Below are positions 37,058-48,554 of a stretch of 64,000 nt of DNA, piece by piece. The stretch covers positions 310,001 through 374,000 of the forward strand of contig JBDOQK010000023.1 in the NCBI GenBank assembly GCA_040437565.1, written 5' to 3'. Positions within the stretch are counted from its first letter, which is position 1. Every line of letters begins with the position of its first letter. The stretch comes from Albugo candida (taxonomy: Eukaryota > Oomycota > Peronosporomycetes > Albuginales). The translations under genes were made by a program, and so were the position numbers. The notes beneath the pieces are model-generated. The model did no database searches, had not been told where the DNA came from, and saw only the letters and a list, made by a program, of their open reading frames with translations.

Positions 37058-38557
37058 TCAACTTACTCTAAATCGAGTCATCTGATTTGTGCAGAAACTC
37101 AATGACAGAATTATCATGTGTCGTTTCGGCCGATTCAGCTTGTATTTTGCATCAGAATTTTTTGAAATCATCCGTTTAAGCACAAGTGCCGTCAACCAGG
37201 TGACGGCTAGAGCCCCTGTCCAAAATCTAGATTTGTTCATCACAGCCCAGTACGTCCGGAATAGCCAAAGTGAGATCTGCTTCATCCTTTTCACGTAGGT
37301 ATGCTTTGGGAAATTTAGCCCTCAAATGACCCATTTCTCCGCATACATGACATCGTCTTGTACCTTGAACCGACGGTCTTCAATTGCGCTGACAACTTCT
37401 CTTCCAGTTCTATTATTTTCTGCGTCTGACTCTCACGCTTGGGCAAATTGTGTCAGCTCTTCCGCTTGTTGAAGGTAATCTGTTCTGCGATCATCCACCT
37501 TCGCCGTTAGAACGATTTGCATCTCTTGAACAGTATATTGAGCGATATTGTTCAAAACGAGGTAGTCCGACCCACCACCTGATGCCTTACCCACTGCGTT
37601 CAAGTAAGTACATTAGGTAATCTTTCACAACCTAGGACGATTAAACAAGTCCATTGCTAGCGACGGCGTAAAGTTTTTTAAACGCTTGTAGCATCCGTTC
37701 CATTGCATATTGAAGTGTCGGTACTTAGCTACGCCAGGCTTTAATCTGTTTCTTGGAACATCTTTCGCCTATACCTTCAAGGTGATGGCCAAATCAATCA
37801 ACTTCGACATTCTCAGGCCACGAAAACCCACACGTCTATTGATTCATAGCCTTCCCCATGCTAAGAAGCCGATCCCAGACCTAGAAAGAATTCCTTTCCG
37901 TCGAATGGTTTAATCTTTAACTCTTTTTGTCGTGCGTCAGGGTCTCTGAACTCATCTTGTATACCGTAAACCACAGGCCTCGCATATTCATGCCTGCACA
38001 CCATTTCCTTGGTTCCCCGGATTTCCTTCAATCCACCAACACCATTGACATGAAATGTTCGGCGATCGTTGTCCCGAAAACCAACTCGTACAACAGCCTC
38101 ATCCAGCTCGGGTACATATCGATATTTGGTGTCAAGCTGTTGGCAGATCGCCCGTGAGGCTTCACCCATCATGAAGGTGCACTCATTTTTCAGCGCGTCA
38201 ATCAAATCCAATGACTGAGCAGAATCAATCAAGTGATACCTTACAAGTGTATACCGTCTTGAGAGAAGAATCGCACACCATATTCAGTCTGATGCTCGTC
38301 AATAAACTGGGGAGATACATATCAATAAACTCTTTTCTCCACGTTCTTTCGGGAATGTCTGTCAGAGGATACAGGTGCATCCATGGACCACGCCTCACTG
38401 CCAATTCAAACAAATTTGGATTCCTTTCCAGGCCCATGGATTTTCCGTCTGAGATTTTCCTTGGCATCCCATCCTTTGCCCATTTACCCTCGGATCTCAG
38501 CTTTGACTCTTCCAGACGATTCAAGCGACCAACCAGCCCACGCATCAGCTGCAGCAA
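37058..38557 (-). mobile_element. LTR-retrotransposon gag fossil 2
   Basis: Minus strand: an N-terminal part with RNRLEESKLRSEGKW-like helical content, a capsid-like part containing KIKPFDGKEFFLGLGS at about 37910-37865, and a zinc-knuckle-like RRCHVCGEMGHLRAKF at about 37370-37320. It is the same family as the fossil at 20.6-21.7 kb. Broken, with several interruptions; no LTRs or pol domains recognised. Confidence 0.6.
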
Positions 38558-39231
38558 TTAGCATTTGTCGCCTTTGTCATCACTCTTTCTCTCCAGAGAT
38601 GCTTGCTTGTGTACGTCAAAACTCACCGCCATGGTTCTCTCTTCTAATTCCTCTTCTACCGCGGATATCTCACGGCCAGGAGTAGTCGCATGTGACGAGG
38701 CATTATTCTCGTCAGCCTCGTTACCATGAAGAAGTCTACCATTAGTCTCATATCCTGTTAGTTCCTGATGCTGTCACGACATACTTGACACAGGGAAAGA
38801 AAACTAGCATATCTACTTATTCATTCTACAACTAAATAAGAAACGCTTTACTCCACACAGCAATGTTGTGTAGTTCACGCATTCATATGACTGCGTCATC
38901 ACATCTTCAACATTTTCCACTTTAGGGCTTCATGGTAGTGAAGACATCCTAATCGTATTTCTTGCAAATTGCAAGATTAGCTTCACCATAGTGAGCGATT
39001 AGCTGCTTAATAAAGGATTTCGAATCACAGAATCAGCATTTTTGAAAACCTTCCGCGCACTCTGGTCAATTCACCTTACCAGCTTGAAGACTATCGCAGG
39101 AAGGCTGCCGTCTTCGCTTACTATAGCTATACATGGTGCCCGATAAATCCTTTACTTTCTCCTAGTTCAACATTGCTGCTCACCATAGAACTATGATAAT
39201 GGTGCGCTACGACCTGGAATCCGTCATTTTA
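38558..39231. other. Region without a recognisable gene
   Basis: No motif seen; it separates the gag fossil from the segmental duplication. Confidence 0.35.
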
Positions 39232-42200
39232 GATGTAGCTAGCTCGGAGGCTGTCACGTCTTACCCGTGAAACGCGTTATAGCTAACGTGCAGCTCCTGT
39301 CGATGGTCATGCATCCACCACGTCTCAAATGCTCGGATAGATTAAAGCTGTTGATAGGTTGTGGTAAGAACTGTTACACAAAATTCCATATGTCAATACA
39401 CTTGCCATTATGTATCAGCAATCCAACAATTGATCGCTGTAAGACTACATTCGGGAATTTCTTCTTCAAACAAAATCTCACTACGGTGCATCTATTCTGC
39501 ATAAATCGAAAACTTAGGGAAAAACTACATTGGGTGCAGACGGATTATTTGTTCGCACCATTCGTGCTCCCATTTCAGTGTGTTTGTGAAGGAAGCTTCA
39601 GATCTGATCCCTACATCAAAATCATCTATATCGCATCAGCGCACACTTGACCGTAAAACAGCAGCCTCTAAAGGTGTGATATCCTACTTCAACTCGTGCT
39701 TCCGAAATAAGCTTGTAGCTCACGCGCCATCGCCGTTTTCAATGCTGCACGACTCTGACTAAGTAGAAGCAGCTGATGATATTATTGAAGCCTAGACGAG
39801 TAATCACGTTGGTGTTTTTGCTTAATTGGTTCCATTCAGATTTTATGGGTTTTATTGAGATGGATTGCAAATGAAGGTTTCGCAGATCTGGTGGAGGATC
39901 AAATACTTGGATTCGGATGAAGTGTGATCGGTGCTGTTTCGTACTACCTGATGCATGGTAGCGTCATAATAAGCATAAGATCTCAGATTTGAACCTTTAT
40001 TTCAGATATGAGCAGTGAGGTACTTGATGATGATTCTAATCAAGTTGACAGCGTCGTCAGTATCATAATGAAACAGAAAGATCGATTTGAACAAGGCTAC
40101 CGCTCCTATTAATTTGAATTAGCGGACTGACTGATCAGTTGACTCTCATTTCGGGTAATGATAAGGTAATTTGACACTGGTCATGATGATAATAGGCTAT
40201 ATAAAGGATCATCAAGCAAATGATTGCCAAGGAAAATTGGTGCAGTGCTAGCCCCAGAGGTCTCCAGTCAAAGATGATTGATTGAGAACTATTGATAGTG
40301 CAGTCAAGTAGCCGAGGGATAATAGAAAGCAGAAATCTATTTTTTGCGAGACGGATCGCCACCTTTCATAAATCAATTTCCAATCGCTAGCAGCTGGCAG
40401 CCTATTTTGAACTAGAGACGATTACTCATTTGGAATGGAATTGTGTACCGAAGGCTTTTTGTGCGATTGTAGTACGCACACTTTCTTTTGCCGGCGATGT
40501 TACAGCTGATTAAAAATATTTCATCACATTATTGCCCTGTGATTGCATACCAGCTTGCACTGCCTCTTTCCGAAAATACAGTTACGGCAAGCTCTTGTTA
40601 TATCTCTTGCATGATCGAGGTAATATGCAACAAAGTGACTGAATTCATATCTTTCAGGAGCTTGCGGCAGTTTGATAAACAGAGATGGCAGCCCATCTAC
40701 AGCCGCTTGAGCACATGAGGGATTCTTTGCTGTGAAAGCTGTCAAGTAGTCGACATTTTGTACTTGACATTTTCGACACTGGCCTGAAAATTTCGATTCA
40801 AAATTTCTCAATAAAATTGACTGGTTCTTGTAAACTCTGAAATTATAAACCACATTTGAGGAAACTAAAACAAACACATCGATCTACCATGAAAATGCCC
40901 ATCGCTCTCTCAGCTGTCGTGAGTCTTAACCAGGGACTCCATATTGACGCGTACAAAATCCACACACCAGTAGGACATAATTACCGACAGCTTTCTCGCT
41001 CTCACAAATGTCTCCAACGTTTTGCCCTGTACGCCAACCTTACGTATGTTTTGACGGAGCCCAATGCGAGAGGAAGAAAGACGCATGATGATAGGCTAAA
41101 GATGGTTGCAGAAATCGATAATCATATTCCGTTTTGGAGCGTCCAGGATAGCTGCTTAAGCACAATTTGCGCTACTCACACAATTATTCTCAAAGATGAA
41201 AGAAAACGATTTCACAAAACTAATCCCTCATCGAGTTTGGATCTCCATTCTGGCGCTCATTTGGTCGTGGATGAAGAGAAACGCAACGATAAAGTTAACG
41301 ACGAATCAAACGAGGTATCTATTTCTGGGACTGATCTGATTGGAAGAGGCAGCAATGATAGAAGGGATAGTGTCACGGAAGAATTTCGATCTCCTGATAA
41401 TTGGAGGAAAAAAAGAAATGATAATGAATGGAAGGTTGCTCACAAGAAATTCCGACTATTTGGTGCTACCTTTGATGTAATGAGTTACGATGCGTCGAAT
41501 ATAGCAAAGAATATGAGCGCTAATCCGGATGGAAAAAATAGCTTTCATCAAGGCTACGATTCATTAAAGCAGGCTTCAACTGCTAAAAATGTTCTGGTCA
41601 GTACTAATAACCGAAACGATGCTCTTAAAACACTCCAAATCATTGGGGCTACTGTACATAAACAGAACGACATTCCCACATTCACGTCATATTGTTTGCT
41701 ACTGCAAAAAATTTGCCCGAATTATTCATTCAAGCTTGCCTTCGATGTTTGGATTTTAGTGACATTGATGTGAGATACTCGATCACAGTATCAACTCCAA
41801 AAATTTTCCAATTGGCGCTGCAGTACGCTACAGATAAAATTCCTTCTATGATCATGCTAAAATGCGGCAACACGTGTGGTTCGATCAAATGGGGATCCCA
41901 GAATGATTGTTTGCTAATATCTTTGCATCAGGAAATAAAAGATAGCTCCTCCGTAGACTTGCAGCTGTGGACCGGGTACCCCTACCAGCGAAATATTGTT
42001 ATTTCCGAGGTGCAGGCAAATGAATGGACGGGGTTTCACTATTCAAACATGTCAGTCAAACACCTAAAAGTGAATGCGCAAAATTGTCGAACATGTATCC
42101 AGCACACTGTTGAACCGCTGATAGGGTGCATAGACGCAAATGAAGAGATCTTTTCATGCATGACCAAACAACACACACATGCCAATAAAATTGACTTCAG

Positions 42201-43255
42201 AAATAAGTGTTCGTCAACCGAGGGTCCGTGCGAAAAAATTACGTCCGAAAGACAAGTAAGCGAAAGATTGTTTACCGTTCCCTTGGTCTCGTTGCCTTCA
42301 AGTGGCCAGCCCGAAGGAGATATTACAGAAAACACATGGACAACCCGATATCAGTGCATGTATTTCATGCCAATCATCAGAAAGAAGCCTGAACGCGATG
42401 ATTACTCAACCGGCAAATCAAAGATACGCTCGGCATGCTTGTCTTGTCTGTTAGGAATCCTTGGGGGGTCTGTGAAGGTTGATGAAGCTCTGATGAAGAT
42501 AGTAAAAAAGGTTCAGCCAACTTCATACAAGAGTAATCTCATCTTTTTCAATACGCATGTAGATGTGCAAGAATCCGCAATCAAATGTTGGGATTTTTGT
42601 ACGTGGGTGTCAGGTCTCTCCGATCCTATGTGTAATTTTTTGGAATCTATGATTGCGAAAGAAAGAACGCCAGTGAGAGAGGTCCAAGAAATCCGGTCGG
42701 AAAGATCGGAGAATGCGAACGAAAGGACGCGTATGCCTGGATCAAGTCATGGGCTTACAGCAGAAATCCCGGTAGGACATTTCTCCACATCAAGCCATTT
42801 CTTTGCACATCCTGGAGTGGAACCAGATAGAATAAAAGGTTCTTTGCAAAACGCCGTCGATGATCTCAGTGCTAGGTCATCAAATGACTTGATCTGGTTT
42901 TTGCAGTTCGAAACGAGAGCTGCTGATAAAGAAGCATTCAGGAACTCGGCATTTTGCATCGCAGCAGTCAGCAATTCCTACGTTGTGTCATCAGTATCAT
43001 TGTACATTCTGACGACTCCTTTCAAGTTGACACATGTACTGAACTTGTGTAATTTACATACTCATTTCGGGATCGTTCATTACGAAGCTATAGAAATAGG
43101 CTTGCTTCCACAGCCTTTGAATTTTCTAAGCGCATTGCAATCTATTGGGATTAGTGAGTATAATCCTCCACCTAGATCTCTACTAGAGAAGCGAAGTAAT
43201 AAAATGGACCTTTTTTGAAGTAGGAAGTGCTTTAATAATGTAAAAGTGCATTATT
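39232..43255. repeat. Segmental duplication, copy 1 (about 4.0 kb)
   Basis: Starts at tgtagctagctcgg and stays alignable with 52717-56763 through the upstream region, the effector-like gene and its 3' flank. The similarity extends about 1.6 kb upstream of the gene, so the whole locus was duplicated in direct orientation, not a processed copy. Upstream it includes a 127-codon frame at 39267-39650 without known relatives. Confidence 0.85.
40889..43218 (+). pseudogene. Large secreted effector-like protein, copy 1 (CHxC-related)
   Basis: No enzyme domain recognised. The ATG at 40889 starts MKMPIALSAVVSLNQGLHIDA, a short but plausible signal peptide, followed by SRSHKCLQRFALYANL. In the sister gene the same position reads CHRC. 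Albugo species are known for effectors with a CHxC motif soon after the signal peptide, and position and form fit; here the first cysteine is Ser. The rest is long and polar with scattered cysteines and weak low-complexity (NDESNEVSISGTDLIG; RNDNEWKVAHKKFRLFG). Coding potential continues to 43218, but lies in two overlapping frames, so the gene as assembled has about one break, which could be an assembly error. Coding capacity is roughly 770 residues overall. Confidence 0.6.
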
Positions 43256-43261
43256 ATACCT

Positions 43262-44640
43262 GTTGAAGGTGTCTATACTACTAGAAATTAACTAACTGAC
43301 TTCTCTAGTCGCCTAGGTTATCTTAAAAACATACATACATATGAAAAATACGTTTCGTGAATATATAGATGAGACATGATAATATGTCTGCTCGTTGATA
43401 GTCCTGTAGTGCATAGCCTCAATCACCACGATACGAGATATGTCCAGCATGTAAATGATAGAAAGCTGTGAATATTGTCCAAAAGTACAAAGTTTTGCAA
43501 AGGGGTGTGCGCCACAATACGCTGAACGTAGCCATCCAACTAAGACTAGGATACGAGTTGCACTTGCATGGTGACTTGTCTATTTCGTACCCGCAGCAAC
43601 GATTTTCGACCCCTGAAAAAACTGCCGAATGATCCTTACATTGCGAGTTGATCTAGTGCCTTGAGAAGCCGAATGCGTTCGTCTTGATCGTAATTACCGA
43701 ACGTGCGCACCAACCGTGGTCTTGATCACGGAAAGCGGTGAAATTGTCGGAGTTGCTGACCGCTGACCGCTGACCGCTGAACGAACAAAACGACGATTCC
43801 GATCTGTCCAGACGAAGTGCAGCGTCACCGCTTGCAATGCAAGCCATAAATCTGATATAATATGCTGATATTCTTTCCATGCCGGCCGTATTGCTGGCAC
43901 AATTGCACATACATTATGCGTCCAACGTGGTCGAGAGGAGAGAAATTGATCCCATCTAGGGAGTAACTCCCTCCATAACTGTGCCGTGTGATCGCATTCT
44001 AGAAAGAGATGTTGATAGGATTCCATTGCCCCACACGAAGGCTGCTTGCACAATATAATGTCGGGCTGAATATCCTATAAGAACCAGAAACAAGATCGAA
44101 CTGGCAGTATGCAGAAAGCCAGACGAAACTGCAAATCTTCGAAAATTGGCAATACACGTTTTTGAAATGCCGTGATGTAGCCATGAACGTGAGAACTCGT
44201 TAGGAATCCAGTGCATCCGATCTCTCCCGTGATGACCAATGTGTTGACATCGGATGACTCTGGACTGGTTCGGGAGGTTTCCAGACGATTCGTGAGAGTT
44301 GTGAGCGTGAAATAGATGGAAAATAATGTTTCCTTTCCTTGCTTTTTACTCCCACATAAAATGATCTGCCACTTGTGGTTGGTNNNNNNNNNNNNNNNNN
44401 NNNNNNNNNNNNNNNNNNNNNNNNNNNNNNNNNNNNNNNNNNNNNNNNNNNNNNNNNNNNNNNNNNNNNNNNNNNNNNNNNNNGCGGTAATGGTCCTGTA
44501 AATACTTTTTCAGTCGGATGTTGAATTCGCCAAGCGTCTACCACACCCAACTGTGAAAGCCATTCCAAACACGCTAATCGACTTGGTTCGTGTCGAATTG
44601 TTCCACTCGAAGCATCGATAGCTGGATCGCCTGTGGTTAT
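43262..44640 (-). mobile_element. LINE copy B, 3' half, beyond the inserted island
   Basis: Read from high to low coordinates: the rest of the endonuclease (DPAIDASSGTIRHE, LACLEWLSQLGVVDAWR) at 44640-44484, a gap, the connection region (ERKHYFPSISRSQLSRIVW), and a zinc-binding tail (CKQPSCGAMESYQHLFLECD) at about 44050-43990, ending with the same gttgaaggtg terminus as copy A. It follows directly from the endonuclease part at 48803-48591, so the two are halves of one element split by the island between them. The reverse-transcriptase core is not visible. Frames are interrupted and the element is inactive. Confidence 0.8.
44384..44483. other. Assembly gap (100 N) inside LINE copy B
   Basis: Separates the endonuclease from the connection region; the missing length is unknown and may include the reverse-transcriptase core. 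Confidence 0.9.
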
Positions 44641-44682
44641 GCCCTCCGCTACCTGCTTCAACGTCTACCCAGCTGCCCGCTT

Positions 44683-44866
44683 TTCGCTGCTTGACAGCTG
44701 TACTTGCCGTCGCACCCACCGTAGCATTCGACCAGACGTCCGCATGAACCTCGCTACGACGTACCCCGCCTACCTGCAAGACGCGAGGCACCTGCCGAGC
44801 CCGCACTTCGTTCACCCCGCCTGCCTCTACCCGCTCACTGCAACCCGCGAGGCGCAGGCCGAGCTC
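44683..44866 (+). repeat. Island repeat unit, copy 1 (= 47208-47391)
   Basis: 184 bp identical to 47208-47391; both copies end at the same base (gccgagctc) against a gap. A third, 142-bp copy at 47492-47633 is probably the contig overlap of the second. Shorter echoes of cgaggcgcaggccgagctc occur at about 47677 and 47738. Confidence 0.88.
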
Positions 44867-44966
44867 NNNNNNNNNNNNNNNNNNNNNNNNNNNNNNNNNN
44901 NNNNNNNNNNNNNNNNNNNNNNNNNNNNNNNNNNNNNNNNNNNNNNNNNNNNNNNNNNNNNNNNNN
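44867..44966. other. Assembly gap (100 N)
   Basis: Breaks the island at the end of the 184-bp repeat, exactly where the gap at 47392 also begins. Confidence 0.92.
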
Positions 44967-45188
44967 GTCAACGTCGGTGGCATACACCTGCGCGTCCATG
45001 ACAAGGAAGGGAACCGTGCCACTGCGACGTTTGGTGGGAAGGCATCCTTCACGGAGCCAGCTGTTACGAGGGAATCCTTCTGCGATGGGACGGTTACATC
45101 CGCTCTCTCGCTAGCAGGTCTCCAGGGAGATGCAGACCCGAGAATGGCCAGCGTGGTGCAGCACATCGTGGTGGCGACGAGTTTTTAA
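44967..45188 (+). other. Island frame of unknown function
   Basis: Open from the gap to TAA at 45186-45188 (73 residues, 5' end missing). Contains HLRVHDKEGNRATATF and SALSLAGLQGDADPRMA. No family recognised; composition matches the island. Confidence 0.35.
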
Positions 45189-45384
45189 AACATGCTAGCG
45201 GCGCTTAGGTAGCGCGATGACGTAGGAACGCTTGCCTGAGGGTGGGTTAGCTGGCCCTGCTGGTTGAGGCTCTGAGGTCTCGACGCTTTGCAGGGAAGTC
45301 TTAGCCGAGAACTCGGAGGGAGCGACGTCCTCGGGGTCCTGGTCTGGCTCCTAGTGTTCGACCGACTCCTTCTCCTCGACGTTG

Positions 45385-45428
45385 ACGTATGCAGGCGACC
45401 TCGATCACAGCGAGACGCCTGCATACGT
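45385..45428. repeat. 13-bp perfect inverted repeat
   Basis: acgtatgcaggcg at 45385-45397 and its complement at 45416-45428, with an 18-nt loop, at the 5' edge of the RPB1-like frame. Could be a regulatory hairpin of the source element. Confidence 0.7.
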
Positions 45429-45848
45429 ATGAGCTGAGTGAAGTCGACAAGCTGACTCTGCAACTGGCGAGGAGCAACACGTCGATGTCTCAGTATGCGG
45501 TGAGTCTGCGCAACTGCATTTCGGGGAAGCGTGGGTGGCTCAAGTACGGCTGCATGGGATTTACATCGCTGGGCACCGCGAGAGGTGTCGCTACGTGCGT
45601 CTGGACCGATCCCTACTTCGAGGTCTGGCTACCTTCTCGCTGGGCGGAGAGGATGATGGTGCCCATGCGCTTGGAGGAAGGCGAGTACACGTCTCCATAC
45701 TACAGCTGGCGGAAGGTAAGGGAGGGAGACTACGCAATCTTGTCGCGGTGCCCTGTCCTCTCGCATGAGTCTGTCAGATGTGTACGTCTACGGTTCTGGA
45801 ACGAACCAGCGATTGGAGTGCATCCGGAGTACTGTGCACCGCTGAACC
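45389..45848 (+). pseudogene. RNA polymerase largest-subunit-like (RPB1/beta-prime) fossil
   Basis: The frame runs into a gap. Its end reads REGDYAILSRCPVLSHESV and then RLRFWNEPAIGVHPEYCAPLN. This matches the block of largest subunits that reads GDxVLxNRxPxLHxxS, then a short spacer, then HPxxCxxxN directly before the NADFDGD metal site. The metal site itself would fall in the gap. Upstream residues (WLPSRWAERMMVPMRL) are compatible but not diagnostic. It is a partial viral-type polymerase fossil. Confidence 0.68.
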
Positions 45849-45948
45849 NNNNNNNNNNNNNNNNNNNNNNNNNNNNNNNNNNNNNNNNNNNNNNNNNNNN
45901 NNNNNNNNNNNNNNNNNNNNNNNNNNNNNNNNNNNNNNNNNNNNNNNN
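45849..45948. other. Assembly gap (100 N) inside the island
   Basis: Separates the RPB1-like frame from the RPB2-like one. No repeated flank is seen, so real sequence may be missing. Confidence 0.9.
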
Positions 45949-46023
45949 TAATCCTTGCCGACTCCACGCCGATGTTGCGACGATACTCCACGATGCCCCC
46001 GTTCAGGCAAACCAAGCTAGTCA

Positions 46024-46991
46024 TCTACCCGGTGTCCCACGCTACGCCCACTTGCAGCATGTACGTCGGCTTCGTCACCCCCTGCAACCGATCTGCGATG
46101 TCCTTCTCGTCAGCCGCAACCATGTACGGCACTCCACGTTCCTCGAGATAGCCTTTTCGATACCCTCTCTCGCAATACGGTGGCGTCACAGTGTGGGCGG
46201 AACCAGGTGTCCGACGCCGTAATCTTCGAGCCTGGTCGCATCGTCGCTGTCCCCTCCGACACAGGGTGGTAGACGATCGATCGAGTCGGGAACAAGCCGT
46301 CCACGTTGACCCGCTCGCTGACGACTATGCCATCCTCGTAGTTGTGACGCATGTTCGCGAAGACGACGAGAAGGGGAATGCCTGGGACGGAGAGCGGTCT
46401 GTCGGTTGGAAGTTGCTCGATGACTTGCTGCATGAAGGGTGTTCGAACGACGGGAAGGTAGGTCGCAGTCGAGGCAATCGTCGACGTCAACTCGACACGT
46501 GGTTTGCAGATCGCTTGCGTGCATATGGACGATGCGAGGCCTGGTCTCGGTGGCTCATCGTCGGCGAAGAAGGGGAAGAGGTGGAAGAGCGTACGGCTGT
46601 TGTCGCGGATGTCTGCGCGAGAGGCTCTCGGGACGCCAGTGAGCAAGAGCAGCATCGCAGGTGTGTTGTAGCAGAGCGAGTCGACCCATGCGAACTCGCT
46701 GGGTGACAGGCAGGGCACACGCTTCAGCAAGCAGCCGGACATAGCGTGAAGCAGGACAACCTTTGCGGGCTCGAAGACGTCTAAGCTGGGAGCGTTACGC
46801 GAGTCAAACGTTCGCCAGGTGGACAGCAGAGACGTTACGCAAGCATCCGAGATTCGAACAGACTTCGACGAGAAGCAGAAAAGCCAGGTCTTCTGTTCCG
46901 CCACACGAGCGTCTTTGTGCACCTCGCCGAGTAGCTGCCGTGTCTGCTCACACGTCTCAGCGGTGAAGCATCTGTACATGCAGCCGTGCAC
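46024..46991 (-). pseudogene. RNA polymerase second-largest-subunit-like (RPB2/beta) fossil
   Basis: Minus strand. The order of blocks matches RPB2: DDEPPRPGLASSICTQAIC (the SPRNxxQxxMxKQA-like segment), LPVVRTPFMQQVIEQLP, then a PGIPLLVVFANMRHNYEDG IVVSE-type block that corresponds to the family's GYNQEDAxIxN/S region, and VDGLFPTRSIVYH. RPB2-like coding continues weakly below 46110 (GVPYMVAADEKDIADRL). The N-terminal half of a full subunit and the C-terminal zinc and hybrid-binding region are not recognised. Partial and broken, with one or a few interruptions. Confidence 0.72.
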
Positions 46992-47207
46992 GACGGAGCG
47001 AATGCGTCCCGCTTCCAGTCAGTCGCGGGAGGAAGCAGTGCAGAGGGAGGGCGAGTAGCTGCAGGCCCAGCTGTGAGAGTCGACGCAGGCAGTGCTAGGC
47101 CTTGAACTACTCAGCAAGAATAACCGTTGGGGCGTGTGTGATGCATAGCGCTTCGCACTTAATTTTTTTCAGCGACCAACGTCTCTCAGCCAGTACGTCT
47201 CGTGTGC

Positions 47208-47633
47208 TTCGCTGCTTGACAGCTGTACTTGCCGTCGCACCCACCGTAGCATTCGACCAGACGTCCGCATGAACCTCGCTACGACGTACCCCGCCTACCT
47301 GCAAGACGCGAGGCACCTGCCGAGCCCGCACTTCGTTCACCCCGCCTGCCTCTACCCGCTCACTGCAACCCGCGAGGCGCAGGCCGAGCTCNNNNNNNNN
47401 NNNNNNNNNNNNNNNNNNNNNNNNNNNNNNNNNNNNNNNNNNNNNNNNNNNNNNNNNNNNNNNNNNNNNNNNNNNNNNNNNNNNNNNNNNNCATTCGACC
47501 AGACGTCCGCATGAACCTCGCTACGACGTACCCCGCCTACCTGCAAGACGCGAGGCACCTGCCGAGCCCGCACTTCGTTCACCCCGCCTGCCTCTACCCG
47601 CTCACTGCAACCCGCGAGGCGCAGGCCGAGCTC
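47208..47633 (+). repeat. Island repeat unit, copies 2 and 3 around a gap
   Basis: 47208-47391 equals 44683-44866. After the gap 47392-47491, 47492-47633 repeats 47250-47391 exactly, as expected for an unmerged contig overlap. Confidence 0.9.
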
Positions 47634-47788
47634 CCGAGTTTTTGAACACGCATGTCTCTGCCTGCTCACTGCAACCCGCGAGGCGCAGGCCGAGCTCCCC
47701 TCTTCTTCACCCTCGACCCTTGCTTCACCGAAACCGCGAGGCGGCAGCCGAGCTCACCCCGACTTCACCCACGACCCTCGCTCACGCC

Positions 47789-48554
47789 TCACCACTTGCT
47801 CTCGAACCCAGCTAACCCGCCTAACCCCCTTCTCGCCTGGAAGATGTCAGACCTGGCCCGGTAGTCGCGCACAGTCTTCAACGTCTGACCATCAATCAGA
47901 GGCACCGATGACTTGCTTGTACGCTGAAACGCCTCCATCAGGTACGCGTCTTGCAGCACCTTCGGGATGGGGATTGGCGGCTTCGAATTCGCAGCGAGGA
48001 TAGAGAGAACCCTCGTAAGTGCGTTGAATCGATCAGACAAGCCNNNNNNNNNNNNNNNNNNNNNNNNNNNNNNNNNNNNNNNNNNNNNNNNNNNNNNNNN
48101 NNNNNNNNNNNNNNNNNNNNNNNNNNNNNNNNNNNNNNNNNNNCAGCACCTTCGGGATGGGGATTGGCGGCTTCGAATTCGCAGCGAGGATAGAGAGAAC
48201 CCTCGTAAGTGCGTTGAATCGATCAGACAAGCCCGACTGGTAGCTCCGGCACTCCCTGCTTTCGACTGCATCCCTTACGCAGGTGACCAGTCCGATGATC
48301 ATCGCGGAGAAGAGTTGCATGTTCTGCGTGTACCTGAGTCCCCGCGTTGGGCCGTCCCCGCACACAGATGTCTCTGACCCCGCTGTTGAGACGAAGTCTG
48401 GTGCACACCTCCCAGGCGACACATCCACCAGCGCGTACTGGATGTCTCTCGTCCTCGTCTCCAGATCCGCTAGCCTGTCCATGATGCGCTCCTGTGTCAA
48501 CGAGATCTTGCTCACCAGCGTCGATATCTTGCGAATCTCGTTCCTCGCCGACAT
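47789..48554 (-). other. Island protein of unknown function, gap-interrupted
   Basis: From ATG at 48554: MSARNEIRKISTLVSKISL and a heptad-like stretch ERIMDRLADLETRTRDI suggest a coiled coil; a hydrophobic patch LFSAMIIGLVTCV follows. The frame closes at 47789 with ESKW. The gap 48044-48143 has 90-bp identical flanks (47954-48043 = 48144-48233). No family recognised; a structural or membrane-associated role for the source element is possible but unproven. Confidence 0.45.

Noticed and set aside
46191-46706. A 171-codon plus-strand frame opposite the RPB2-like fossil
   Set aside because: Arg/Glu-rich shadow in GC-rich sequence; the minus strand carries the recognisable polymerase blocks.
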